Shown one piece after another: positions 6,663 through 13,794 of a stretch of 13,794 nt of DNA (positions are counted from its first letter, which is position 1; the number at the start of each line of letters is the position of its first letter). The DNA is from JAFDWI01 sp040255345. GTDB lineage: Bacteria; Actinomycetota; Acidimicrobiia; Acidimicrobiales; Iamiaceae. Under the pieces are notes generated by a model. The model saw nothing but the letters and a program-made list of their open reading frames with translations, was not told the DNA's origin and searched no databases. The position numbers and the translations under genes were made by a program. The stretch spans positions 1 to 13,794 of the forward strand of contig JBDZUV010000083.1 in NCBI GenBank assembly GCA_040255345.1, in the 5' to 3' direction.

Positions 6663-6668
6663 ATTCTA
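6663..6668 (-). promoter_or_regulatory. Likely -10 of a leaderless blaI-like transcript
   Basis: The minus strand reads TAGAAT, five of six matches to TATAAT, then GCCCGGC, then ATG. This spacing places transcription start at or next to the A of the ATG, a common leaderless arrangement in actinomycetes. No convincing -35 is visible. Confidence 0.45.
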
Positions 6669-6680
6669 CCCCAAGTAGAA
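6664..6680. promoter_or_regulatory. BlaI-type operator 1, next to the repressor gene
   Basis: TTCTACCCCAAGTAGAA has perfect 6-bp arms (TTCTAC/GTAGAA) around five bases. It has the same length and outer arms as operator 2, and the CTAC/GTAG core resembles known BlaI/MecI sites. It overlaps the proposed -10 of the repressor gene. Confidence 0.75.
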
Positions 6681-6711
6681 AATCGGCGCGACAGGTGCTA
6701 GGAAGGAAGCG

Positions 6712-6728
6712 TTCTACATCATGTAGAA
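6712..6728. promoter_or_regulatory. BlaI-type operator 2, next to cydA
   Basis: TTCTACATCATGTAGAA has perfect 8-bp arms around one central base, with the CTACA/TGTAG core typical of BlaI/MecI operators. Its centre is 48 bp from that of operator 1. It ends 22 bp before the preferred cydA start, so it should cover the cydA core promoter. A TAGAAA at 6724-6729, inside it, is a possible -10. Confidence 0.82.
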
Positions 6729-6750
6729 ACCCATCGTGATCGGAGCCCAG

Positions 6751-8322
6751 GTGCAAGCAATCGACCCACTGCTCATCGGGCGATGGCAGTTCGGTATCAC
6801 CACCGTGTACCACTTCTGGATGGTGCCCCTGACCCTCGGGCTGGGCCCGATCGTGGTGTACCTGCAGTGGCGCTGGCACCGCACCGGCGACGAGCGCTTC
6901 CTGCGCATGACGAAGTTCTGGGGCAAGCTCTACCTGATCAACTTCGTCATGGGCGTCGCCACCGGCATCGTCCAGGAGTTCCAGTTCGGCCTCGCCTGGA
7001 GCGAGTACAGCCGCTTCGTCGGCGACGTGTTCGGTGCCCCACTGGCCATGGAGGCGCTGCTCGCCTTCTTCCTCGAATCCACGTTCCTGGGCCTGTGGAT
7101 CTTCGGGTGGGACAAGCTGTCCAGACGGGTGCACCTGGCGTGCCTGGCGATCGCGGTCGGTGCGTCGGTGCTGTCCGCCTATTTCATCATCGCCGCGAAC
7201 TCCTGGATGCAGCACCCCGTCGGCGTCGAGCTCGTCGACGGGCGACCGGTCATGACCAGCATCGGAGCGGTGCTCACCAACGACACCGCCGTGGTGGCGT
7301 TCGTCCACGCCATCTTCGGGTCGCTCGCGGTGGGCGGCGCGTTCACCCTGGGCATCTCCTGGTACCACCTGTGGCGACGCCGCCGCGACGGAATCGACAC
7401 CATCGACCACACGGGTCGGGTCGTCGTGGGCCGAGCGCCCGACGTCGCCGGACGGGACCGCACCGACCACCGCGTCTGGCTCGGGTCGCTGCGGGTCGGT
7501 GCGGTCGTGGCCGTGGTGTCCTTCGCCGGGCTGGCGGTCTCCGGTGACGTCCAGGCCAAGCTCATGTTCGAACAGCAGCCCATGAAGATGGCCGCAGCCG
7601 AGGCCGCCTGCCACACCGGTACCGGGTTCTCGGTGTTGTCGATCGGCGAGGTCGGCGCCCGCGACTGTTCACAGGTGCGTCCGGTCGTGGAGATCCCGGG
7701 TCTGTTGTCGTTCCTCGCCAACGGTGACTTCGCCACCCCGGTGAAGGGGGTGAACGAGCTGGTTCCCGCGTATCAGGCCGCCTACGGCACGCACCTGCCC
7801 GACGACCCGCTGTACGGCGATCGGGCCGGCCAGCAGATCGACTACGTGCCCATCATGAGCGTCACCTACTGGGGGTTCCGCATGATGATCGGTTTCGGCG
7901 CCGTCGCCGCGTTCGTCGCGGCGCTGGCGCTGTGGTTCACGCGCAAGGGCACCGTGCCCACCGCCAGGTCGCCGATGCGCGTGGCGGTGCTGGGCATCTT
8001 CGCCCCGTTCATCGCCAACTCGGCCGGCTGGATCTTCACCGAGATGGGCCGCCAACCCTTCGTGGTGGCCCCCAATCCGACCGGGGTCGACGGGGTGCAC
8101 CTGTTCACCGCTGCCGCGCTGTCGCCGAACGTCGGCTTCGGGCAGATCCTGTTCTCGCTGGTCACCCTCGGCCTGGTGTATCTCGCTCTCATCATCGTCG
8201 AGGTGATCCTCATCGGGCGCTATGTGCGGGCCGGGGTGCCCGGTGCGATGCCGGAGCTCGATGCCGATCCCGACGACCCCGGCGGCCCCGTCCGCGACGA
8301 CGTCCTCGCGTTCGCGTACTGA
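6751..8322 (+). CDS. cydA: Cytochrome bd quinol oxidase subunit I
   Basis: CydA oxidises quinol (probably menaquinol) at the outer face of the membrane and carries hemes b558, b595 and d, reducing oxygen to water. GTG 6751 is preferred because GGAG at 6742-6745 lies 5 nt upstream and it gives the usual short N-terminus before RWQFGITTVYHF; GTG 6736 is in frame as an alternative. Numbered from 6751, H21 (b595), H186 in FVHAIFGSLAVGG (b558) and M379 in FRMMIGFG (b558) match the known heme ligands. The quinol-loop region contains GDVQAKLMFEQQPMKMAAAE, and GRQP follows TEM at 433-436. The Q-loop appears to be the short type. The full length of 523 residues is normal. It opens the cydA-cydB-cydDC operon, divergent from the BlaI/M56 genes and behind operator 2. 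Confidence 0.97.
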   Translation: MQAIDPLLIGRWQFGITTVYHFWMVPLTLGLGPIVVYLQWRWHRTGDERFLRMTKFWGKLYLINFVMGVATGIVQEFQFGLAWSEYSRFVGDVFGAPLAMEALLAFFLESTFLGLWIFGWDKLSRRVHLACLAIAVGASVLSAYFIIAANSWMQHPVGVELVDGRPVMTSIGAVLTNDTAVVAFVHAIFGSLAVGGAFTLGISWYHLWRRRRDGIDTIDHTGRVVVGRAPDVAGRDRTDHRVWLGSLRVGAVVAVVSFAGLAVSGDVQAKLMFEQQPMKMAAAEAACHTGTGFSVLSIGEVGARDCSQVRPVVEIPGLLSFLANGDFATPVKGVNELVPAYQAAYGTHLPDDPLYGDRAGQQIDYVPIMSVTYWGFRMMIGFGAVAAFVAALALWFTRKGTVPTARSPMRVAVLGIFAPFIANSAGWIFTEMGRQPFVVAPNPTGVDGVHLFTAAALSPNVGFGQILFSLVTLGLVYLALIIVEVILIGRYVRAGVPGAMPELDADPDDPGGPVRDDVLAFAY

Positions 8323-8338
8323 TCGAAAGGCGATCGAC

Positions 8339-9385
8339 ATGGACTGGCTCCAGACCCTCTGGTTCATCCTCATCGCGGTTCTCTGGACCGGCTTCCTCTT
8401 TCTCGAGGGATTCGACTTCGGGGTGGGCATGCGCGTGCTGTTCGGGCGGCATTCCGAGACCGAACGCCGCGTGCTGCTCAACACGATCGGCCCCGTGTGG
8501 GACGGCAACGAGGTGTGGCTCATCACCGCGGGCGGGGCGATGTTCGCGGCGTTCCCCATGTGGTACGCGTCGCTGATCTCGACGCTGTACGTGCCCGTCG
8601 TGCTCGTGCTGCTCGGGCTCATCTTCCGGGCGGTGGGCGTGGAGTACCGCGGCAAGGGCAGCGGCGACCGTTGGCGGCGCGCCTGGGACGTGGCCATCGG
8701 GATCGGTTCGGCCGTCGCCGCGTTCGGGGTGGGTGCCCTGTTGGCGCTGACCACCACCGGCCTGCCGATCGACGCGAACGGCGACCCGGTCGGTGGCGCG
8801 TTCGCGTTCCTCACCCCCTGGGCCGTGGTCGGCGGGCTGGCGGTCGTCGGCTTCTCTTGTGCCCATGCCGCGGCGTTCGTGGGCCTCAAGGCCGACGGGC
8901 AGGTCCGCACCCGCGCGGCGCGCTTCGCTTCGGTGTGGGCGCCGCTGTGCCTCGTGCCCCTGGCGGTGTGGGTGACGGCGTTGCAGGTTCGTTCCGGTGA
9001 CGTCGTGGGTTGGGTGGTGACCGTGGTCGCCGTCGGGTGTGCGCTGGCTGGGTGGCTCGCCGCCCGGGCCGGCCGCGAAGGGTTCGCCTTCGTCGGGTTC
9101 GGCGGGTTCGTCGTCGCCGGGGTCGGCGCGGTCTTCTGGGCCGCGTACCCGGTGGTGCTCCCCTCCACCATCGACGGCGCGTTCGACCTCACCGTGGCGA
9201 ACGCCTCGTCGTCGTCGTACACGCTGGGTGTGATGTCGGTCGTCGCGCTGTTCGGCGTGCCCCTCGTGCTCGCCTACCAGGCATGGAGCTACTGGGTGTT
9301 CCGCAAGCGCATCGCGCCCGCCCACATCCCCGAAGCCAGGGAAGTGGGCGGGCCCGGGGCGCCGGCACTCACGGGTCGGCCGTGA
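8339..9385 (+). CDS. cydB: Cytochrome bd quinol oxidase subunit II
   Basis: ATG 8339 follows GAAAGG (8325-8330) by 8 nt and begins 16 nt after the cydA stop; the earlier in-frame start inside cydA is not needed. The 348-residue product has the family's early motifs LFLEGFDFGVGM (about 20-31) and IGPVWDGNEVWL (50-61), then RAVGVEYRGK near 97-106, and about eight further hydrophobic helices. CydB pairs with CydA in the membrane and completes the oxidase. The TGA stop overlaps the GTG start of cydDC, so the three genes are translated from one message. No small CydX-type subunit gene is visible between them. Confidence 0.97.
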   Translation: MDWLQTLWFILIAVLWTGFLFLEGFDFGVGMRVLFGRHSETERRVLLNTIGPVWDGNEVWLITAGGAMFAAFPMWYASLISTLYVPVVLVLLGLIFRAVGVEYRGKGSGDRWRRAWDVAIGIGSAVAAFGVGALLALTTTGLPIDANGDPVGGAFAFLTPWAVVGGLAVVGFSCAHAAAFVGLKADGQVRTRAARFASVWAPLCLVPLAVWVTALQVRSGDVVGWVVTVVAVGCALAGWLAARAGREGFAFVGFGGFVVAGVGAVFWAAYPVVLPSTIDGAFDLTVANASSSSYTLGVMSVVALFGVPLVLAYQAWSYWVFRKRIAPAHIPEAREVGGPGAPALTGRP

Positions 9386-12300
9386 CCAGCCGTCCCCGGC
9401 CACTGTCGGGCCTCGCCGAGGTGCCGCGCCGCTCGCTGGCGGTGCTGGCGGCCCTGTCGGCGCTGCAGGCGGTGGCGCTCGTCATCGTGGCCGGCGCGGT
9501 GGCCACCGGGGTCACCTCGGTCGCGTCAGGCGACGACCGCTGGCGCGACGTGGTGGTGGTCGGGGCGGCAGGCGTGCTGCTGCGAGCGGTGACGGTATGG
9601 GCGCTCCAGGTGGCCTCGGCCCGCACGGCGGCCGGGGTGAAACGGCGCCTGCGCACTGCGCTGACCGCTCGGGTCACCGACGGGGGTGGCGACCGGGTCG
9701 GAGCGGCCACCGTGCTCGTCACCCGGGGCCTCGACGACCTCGATGACCACTACCGGGTGTTCCTGCCGGCGGTCGTCTCCGCGGTGACCGTACCGGTGCT
9801 CGTCGGGGCGTGGATCTGTACCGCCGACCCGCTCAGTGCGGTGGTGATCGCGCTGTGTGTGCCGCTGGTGCCCCTTTTCATGGTGCTGATCGGCCGGCAC
9901 ACGTCCGAACGGGTCGCCGCGCAGGCCGACGCGCTCGCGGCACTGTCGGACCATCTCGTCGAACTCGCCCGGGGGTTGCCGGTGCTGGTGGGCCTCGGAC
10001 GGGTCGCCGATCAGACCAGGGCGCTGCGGGCGGTGTCGGAACGCCAGGCCCGCACCACCATGGCCACGCTGCGCACCGCGTTTCTGTCGGCGTTCGCGCT
10101 CGAGTTCATCACGACGCTCTCGGTGGCGGTCGTCGCGGTGCTCATCGGGGTGCGCCTGGTCGACGGGTCGATGGCGTTGTCCACGGGACTGTTCGTGCTC
10201 GTGCTCGCCCCCGAGTGCTTCCTGCCCCTGCGCGCGGTGGGCGCCGCGTTCCACGCGTCGGCATCGGGACTCGAAGCCCTGCAACGCGCCCGGAGCCTGC
10301 TCGATGCCGACGCGGCCGGCACCGGGCTGCGGCGCCGGGTCGGTCAGCCGGCCGGGGTCAGGGATCTGACGGTGCGGTACGCGGGTCGCCGGACCGACGC
10401 GGTGGCCGACCTCGATCTCACCGCCGCCACCGGTGAGATCACGCTGCTCGCCGGACCGAGCGGGGCCGGTAAGTCGACCGTCTTGCGCCTGCTGGCCGGC
10501 GTCGTGCCCGACGGCACGCTGGCGGACGACACGGTGTCCGACGGCACGGTCGTCGAGGGGGTGGTGACCGCACCGGCGGAGGTCGCCTGGCTGCCCCAGC
10601 ACCCCCGGCCGGTGGGCGCCACACCCCTGGACGAACTCGCGGTCTACGGAGTGGACGACCCGGCCCAGGCCCGCGGGCTGCTCGACCGGGTCGGCCTTGG
10701 GGCGGTGGCCGGACGCGCCACGCTGCGTTTGAGCCCCGGTGAGCTCCGCCGGCTCGGGTTCGCCCGCGTCCTGGCCCGGGTGGCACGCGGGGCACAGCTC
10801 GTGGTGCTCGACGAGCCGACCGCCCACCTCGACCCGACCAGCGCCGACCGGGTGCGGGCCGAGATCGCTGCGCTACGCCGGAACGTGACCGTCGTGGTCG
10901 CCTCGCACGACCCCCTCGTCCACCGTCTCGCGGACGCCACGGTCGCCGTCGCACCTGGCGACCCCGGAGCCGCCGGCGTCGCATCGGCCGTCGCCGACAC
11001 GGAACCGCCCACCCCGACACCGGTGGGGTTTGCCGTCACGGGTGCGCCGGCGCCCAACCGGGTCGCGGTGTGGGCCGAACTCGTCGCGTTCCTGCGTCCC
11101 GCCGGCTGGCGGTTCGCCGCCGCGTCGCTCACCGCGGCACTCGCGGCGGGCTGTGCGATCACCCTCACCGCCGTGTCGGGTTGGCTGATCGTCCGCGCCG
11201 GGCAGGGCGCGGCGATGATGTACCTGCTGGTGGCCATCGTGGGGGTGCGCTTCTTCGGCATCGCCCGAGCGGCGCTGCACTACCTCGATCGGCTCGTCGT
11301 CCACGAAGCGGTGTTCCGGGCGCTCACCCCGCTGCGGTTGCGACTGTGGCGCGCATTGGCCCGCAAGGGTCCGGCGGACGGTGCCCTGCTCGGCGCGGGT
11401 GGCACGCTGGGGTCGCTCGTGGCCGACGCGGACGAGGTACGCGACCTCGCCCCCCGGGTCGTGACGCCGCTGTCCACCGGGCTGCTCGTAGGGGCGGGCA
11501 CGGCGCTCGCCCTCGGGCTCGTGCTGCCCGCCGCCGGCACATTGGTGGCGGGTGCGGTGACCGTCGGCCTCGTCGTCCCCGGAACGGTGGCGCTGCTGGC
11601 CGATCGACGTACCGGTGCCCGGGTCGACGCCCTGCGGGGCGAGCTGCTCGACACGGTCGCCGCCACCTTCGGCGCCGCGGAGGACCTGCGCGGCAACGGC
11701 GTCGCCGCGGTCGCGGTCGACCGGACGCAGCGGCTCGACGCGAGACGGGAACGTGCCGAACACCGTGCCGCACTGACCGCCGGGCTGGGCGACGGGCTCG
11801 CGGTGGCGGTGGGCGGCCTGACGGCGGTGGCGATGCTGGGTGTGGCGGCCACCGCGGCCGGCCAGGGCGCCATCTCGTCCGCGGTCGTCGCCGTGCTCGT
11901 GCTCACCCCGCTCGGGCTCGTCGGGCCGCTCAGCGACGTGGTGCATGCGGTGTTGCGGTGGCCGACACTCGCGCGGGTGCTCGGCCGACTCGCCGCGGTG
12001 CAGACCGCGACCGACACGGCCGTGCCCGGGGCACGGACCCTGGAACGGGCCGACCAACTCGATCTCGACCGGGTCACCTACCGCTACCCGGGCGCTGATG
12101 GCGACGTGTTCACCGACGTGTCCGCCACCGTCACCCGGGGCCGATGGCTCGTGGTGACCGGGCCGAGCGGGTCGGGCAAGTCCACCCTGTTGGCGCTGCT
12201 GCTGCGCCACGTCGACCCGGTGTCGGGCCGCTATGGGATCGGCGGGGAGGACGCCGCCGGGTTCACCTCGGCGAGCGTACGACGGCGCATCGCCTGGTGC

Positions 12301-12780
12301 CCGCAGGACGCGCACCTGTTCGACTCGACCCTGCGCGCGAACCTGCTGCTCGCCCGGCCCCGCGACGACGCTCCAGACGAGTCCGAACTGCTCGCGGTGA
12401 TCGAACGGGTCGGCCTGGGTGGCCTGTTGGACGAACTCGACGATGGACTCGACACGACCATCGGCCCGGCCGGGGCGAGACTCTCGGGCGGCCAGCGCCA
12501 GCGCGTGGCGGTCGCCCGCACCCTGTTGGCTCGGGCCGACGCGGTGCTGCTCGACGAACCCACCGCGCACCTCGACTCGCCGGGCGCCGCGGTGCTGCTC
12601 GACGACCTGCGCGACGCGCTCGGTGACCGGGTCACGGTGCTCATCACCCACCGGGTGACCGACCGCCGCCCCGGCGACCACATCGTCGACCTCGGGGGGT
12701 CCACCGGCACCGACTCGTTCGTGACCGACCGGCCTCGGGCCGACCCGGCAACCGGACCCCGGGTGGCCCCGAGGGGCTGA
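9382..12780 (+). CDS. cydDC: Fused CydD-CydC ABC transporter for cytochrome bd assembly
   Basis: GTG 9382 overlaps the cydB stop (GTGA) and gives 1132 residues; the frame is open much further upstream inside cydB, but that part is not coding. Two complete half-transporters are joined. The first (CydD-like) has a membrane domain from about 20 to 320, Walker A GPSGAGKS at 358-365, signature LSPGE at 450-454, Walker B VVLDEP at 474-479 and H-loop H509. A Pro/Thr-rich linker lies near 525-560. The second (CydC-like) has its membrane domain from about 564, Walker A GPSGSGKS at 927-934, canonical LSGGQ at 1034-1038, Walker B LLDEP around 1056-1060 and H1090. CydDC moves thiols such as cysteine or glutathione (in E. 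coli) and is required for bd oxidase maturation; fused forms are usual in actinomycetes. The first signature is degenerate, so ATP sites are probably asymmetric. Confidence 0.95.
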   Translation: MTSRPRPLSGLAEVPRRSLAVLAALSALQAVALVIVAGAVATGVTSVASGDDRWRDVVVVGAAGVLLRAVTVWALQVASARTAAGVKRRLRTALTARVTDGGGDRVGAATVLVTRGLDDLDDHYRVFLPAVVSAVTVPVLVGAWICTADPLSAVVIALCVPLVPLFMVLIGRHTSERVAAQADALAALSDHLVELARGLPVLVGLGRVADQTRALRAVSERQARTTMATLRTAFLSAFALEFITTLSVAVVAVLIGVRLVDGSMALSTGLFVLVLAPECFLPLRAVGAAFHASASGLEALQRARSLLDADAAGTGLRRRVGQPAGVRDLTVRYAGRRTDAVADLDLTAATGEITLLAGPSGAGKSTVLRLLAGVVPDGTLADDTVSDGTVVEGVVTAPAEVAWLPQHPRPVGATPLDELAVYGVDDPAQARGLLDRVGLGAVAGRATLRLSPGELRRLGFARVLARVARGAQLVVLDEPTAHLDPTSADRVRAEIAALRRNVTVVVASHDPLVHRLADATVAVAPGDPGAAGVASAVADTEPPTPTPVGFAVTGAPAPNRVAVWAELVAFLRPAGWRFAAASLTAALAAGCAITLTAVSGWLIVRAGQGAAMMYLLVAIVGVRFFGIARAALHYLDRLVVHEAVFRALTPLRLRLWRALARKGPADGALLGAGGTLGSLVADADEVRDLAPRVVTPLSTGLLVGAGTALALGLVLPAAGTLVAGAVTVGLVVPGTVALLADRRTGARVDALRGELLDTVAATFGAAEDLRGNGVAAVAVDRTQRLDARRERAEHRAALTAGLGDGLAVAVGGLTAVAMLGVAATAAGQGAISSAVVAVLVLTPLGLVGPLSDVVHAVLRWPTLARVLGRLAAVQTATDTAVPGARTLERADQLDLDRVTYRYPGADGDVFTDVSATVTRGRWLVVTGPSGSGKSTLLALLLRHVDPVSGRYGIGGEDAAGFTSASVRRRIAWCPQDAHLFDSTLRANLLLARPRDDAPDESELLAVIERVGLGGLLDELDDGLDTTIGPAGARLSGGQRQRVAVARTLLARADAVLLDEPTAHLDSPGAAVLLDDLRDALGDRVTVLITHRVTDRRPGDHIVDLGGSTGTDSFVTDRPRADPATGPRVAPRG
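10510..10554 (+). repeat. Three 15-bp tandem repeats inside the first CydDC nucleotide-binding domain
   Basis: Three consecutive in-frame 15-bp units begin GACGGCACG, GACGACACG and GACGGCACG. They encode DGTLA, DDTVS and DGTVV at residues 377-391, between Walker A and the Q-loop. The repeat preserves the frame and forms an acidic insertion at a surface loop. Confidence 0.7.
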
Positions 12781-12798
12781 ACCGCCACGGCCCGCGGC

Positions 12799-12826
12799 CC
12801 CGGGTCCGGGAACCGATCGGCCCGGG
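12799..12826. terminator. Hairpin between convergent cydDC and oxidoreductase genes
   Basis: CCCGGG-T-CC can pair with GG-CCCGGG, eight base pairs with one bulged T and an 11-nt loop. It lies in the 49-bp gap between two convergent stop codons and could terminate both transcripts. There is no T-run, which is common in high-GC genomes but weakens the call. Confidence 0.4.
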
Positions 12827-12829
12827 ACT

Positions 12830-13705
12830 TCAGGAGATGAACGCCTCGGCGAAGGCCTCCATGCGGGTGCGCACGTGGTCGGCGTCGTAGCCGTAGCGGT
12901 CATGCTGGGGTGATCGGGTCAGCCACGGCGCCTGCATCACGCCCGACACGCCGAGCTCCTCGAAATGCGCATAGAGATCCTTGTCGGGCAGGGCGGCCAG
13001 GGCGACGATGATCTCGAAGGGTTCGTCGGCCCGTCCGGCTTCGGTGCGCAGCCGCCGCATCTCGGCGAGCATCGCCTCCATCGCGTCCGGACGTGCGCTC
13101 GCTGCGGGGATCCAGCCGTCGCCGACCGTGGCGGCCCGGCGCATCGCCGGCTTGGAGTTGCCGCCGATGATCAGCGGGATCTTCTTCCCGGGTACCGGTC
13201 GGATCGTGACGTCGGAGAAGTCGTAGTACTCGCCGTGGAAGGTCACCGACTCGCCGGTGAACAGCAACCCGAGCGCGTCGATCATCTCGTCGAGCCGCTT
13301 GCCCCGGTTGGCGAAGTCCTGACCGGTCTGGGCGAACTCGTCGGCGCACCAGCCCGCAGCCACGCCGAGCGTGGCCCGGTCGTCGGCGAGCACCGCGGTC
13401 GTCGACACGGTCTTGGCCACCGTGAACAGGTCGCGTGCGGGCGCGACGTAGATGTTGGTGGTGAAGCGGATCCGTGAGGTGACCTGCGCCATCGCGGTCA
13501 TCAGCACCCACGGGTCGGGCCAGTGCATGTCGGCGGTCCACATCGGCTTGCCGTCGGACGTGTAGGGGTAGGTCGCCTCGAGCGCGTCCGACCAGAACAG
13601 GTGGTCGGGGAGTGCGACCCCGGCGAAGCCGAACTCTTCCGCGCAGCGCGCCGCCTCGAGTTGCACGTCGGTGTCGAGAAACGCGATCGATGCCCAGTAG
13701 TCCAC
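12830..13705 (-). CDS. Luciferase-like, probably F420-dependent oxidoreductase
   Basis: This 291-residue protein belongs to the bacterial luciferase-like (LLM) TIM-barrel family. Family marks are FAGVALPDHLFW (27-38), the central LGVAAGWCADEFAQTG (113-128) with RGKRLDEM at 134-141, the PVPGKKIPLIIGG stretch with GGNS at 181-184, and GDGW at 195-198. Many actinomycete members use coenzyme F420 for hydride transfer, others FMN; the cofactor and substrate here are inferred only from family. The GTG start at 13705 has no ribosome site but is preceded on its strand by TAGTCT and six bases, consistent with leaderless translation. It stands alone and converges on the cyd operon, so a link to respiration is not implied. 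Confidence 0.9.
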   Translation of the reverse strand: MDYWASIAFLDTDVQLEAARCAEEFGFAGVALPDHLFWSDALEATYPYTSDGKPMWTADMHWPDPWVLMTAMAQVTSRIRFTTNIYVAPARDLFTVAKTVSTTAVLADDRATLGVAAGWCADEFAQTGQDFANRGKRLDEMIDALGLLFTGESVTFHGEYYDFSDVTIRPVPGKKIPLIIGGNSKPAMRRAATVGDGWIPAASARPDAMEAMLAEMRRLRTEAGRADEPFEIIVALAALPDKDLYAHFEELGVSGVMQAPWLTRSPQHDRYGYDADHVRTRMEAFAEAFIS

Positions 13706-13794
13706 GGCGGCAGACTAGGACACGATCGAAACGGCCTGGATATCCCGGCGCTCCTGCTTCGGAGCCGTCGGTCGGTCAGTGATCGACGAGTTCC
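13706..13794. other. Intergenic tail with possible promoter and gene end
   Basis: TAGTCT on the minus strand (13712-13717) may be the -10 of the oxidoreductase gene. GCTCC/GGAGC at 13750-13765 can form a 5-bp hairpin. A minus-strand frame entering from the right edge would stop at 13776-13778 after encoding E-L-V-D-H; too little is visible to call it a gene. Confidence 0.3.

Noticed and set aside
5338..6664. Beta-lactam resistance locus
   Set aside because: BlaI and M56 are present, but there is no beta-lactamase or penicillin-binding protein gene and the M56 protein lacks the sensor domain.
9010..9381. Upstream extension of the cydDC frame inside cydB
   Set aside because: The extension is Arg-rich and lies in another frame of cydB; the GTG at 9382 in a GTGA overlap is the sensible start.
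7669..9403. Overlapping minus-strand ORFs opposite cydA and cydB
   Set aside because: They are shadow frames with no recognisable domain and biased composition; the oxidase frames are unmistakable.
10873..12903. 676-codon minus-strand ORF opposite cydDC
   Set aside because: It is an antisense shadow rich in Arg, Gly and His, without domains, and it runs into the next gene.

Overview
The window is about 70% GC. Its coding regions have G or C at most third codon positions, use GTG starts freely, and contain many long antisense shadow frames. The gene content (fused CydDC, a luciferase-like F420-type oxidoreductase, a TetR regulator overlapping an acyl-CoA ligase) points to a high-GC actinomycete. 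Acidimicrobiia or a related lineage is plausible, but this is inferred from gene style and not from a marker gene. No rRNA, tRNA, insertion sequence, phage gene or CRISPR array was seen.

Region 1 (1-2806, plus strand) looks like a catabolic operon. It holds the 3' end of an isochorismatase-family hydrolase with Gly at the usual nucleophilic Cys position, a doubtful 40-codon ORF, a FadD3-like acyl-CoA ligase, and a TetR regulator whose start codon overlaps the ligase stop.

Region 2 (2807-5337, plus strand) is a two-gene unit: a cysteine-free ArsR-type repressor and a SulP anion transporter with a C-terminal STAS domain. It is preceded by an extended -10 element overlapped by an inverted repeat. 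The probable 5' leader has a strong hairpin and a short stretch resembling part of a SAM-I riboswitch core.

Region 3 (5338-12780) is the most interesting part. A BlaI-type repressor and a short M56 (BlaR1-like) membrane metallopeptidase are transcribed leftward. A complete cytochrome bd operon (cydA, cydB, fused cydDC) is transcribed rightward. The roughly 95-bp divergent region holds two 17-bp inverted repeats of the same type (TTCTAC-N5-GTAGAA), centred 48 bp apart, one next to each transcription unit. The simple reading is that BlaI represses both itself and the bd oxidase, and that the M56 protease relieves this repression on an unknown membrane signal. No beta-lactamase gene is present.

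Region 4 (12781-13794) starts with a terminator-like hairpin between convergent genes. It is followed by a luciferase-like, probably F420-dependent, oxidoreductase on the minus strand, and then an intergenic tail without a clear gene.
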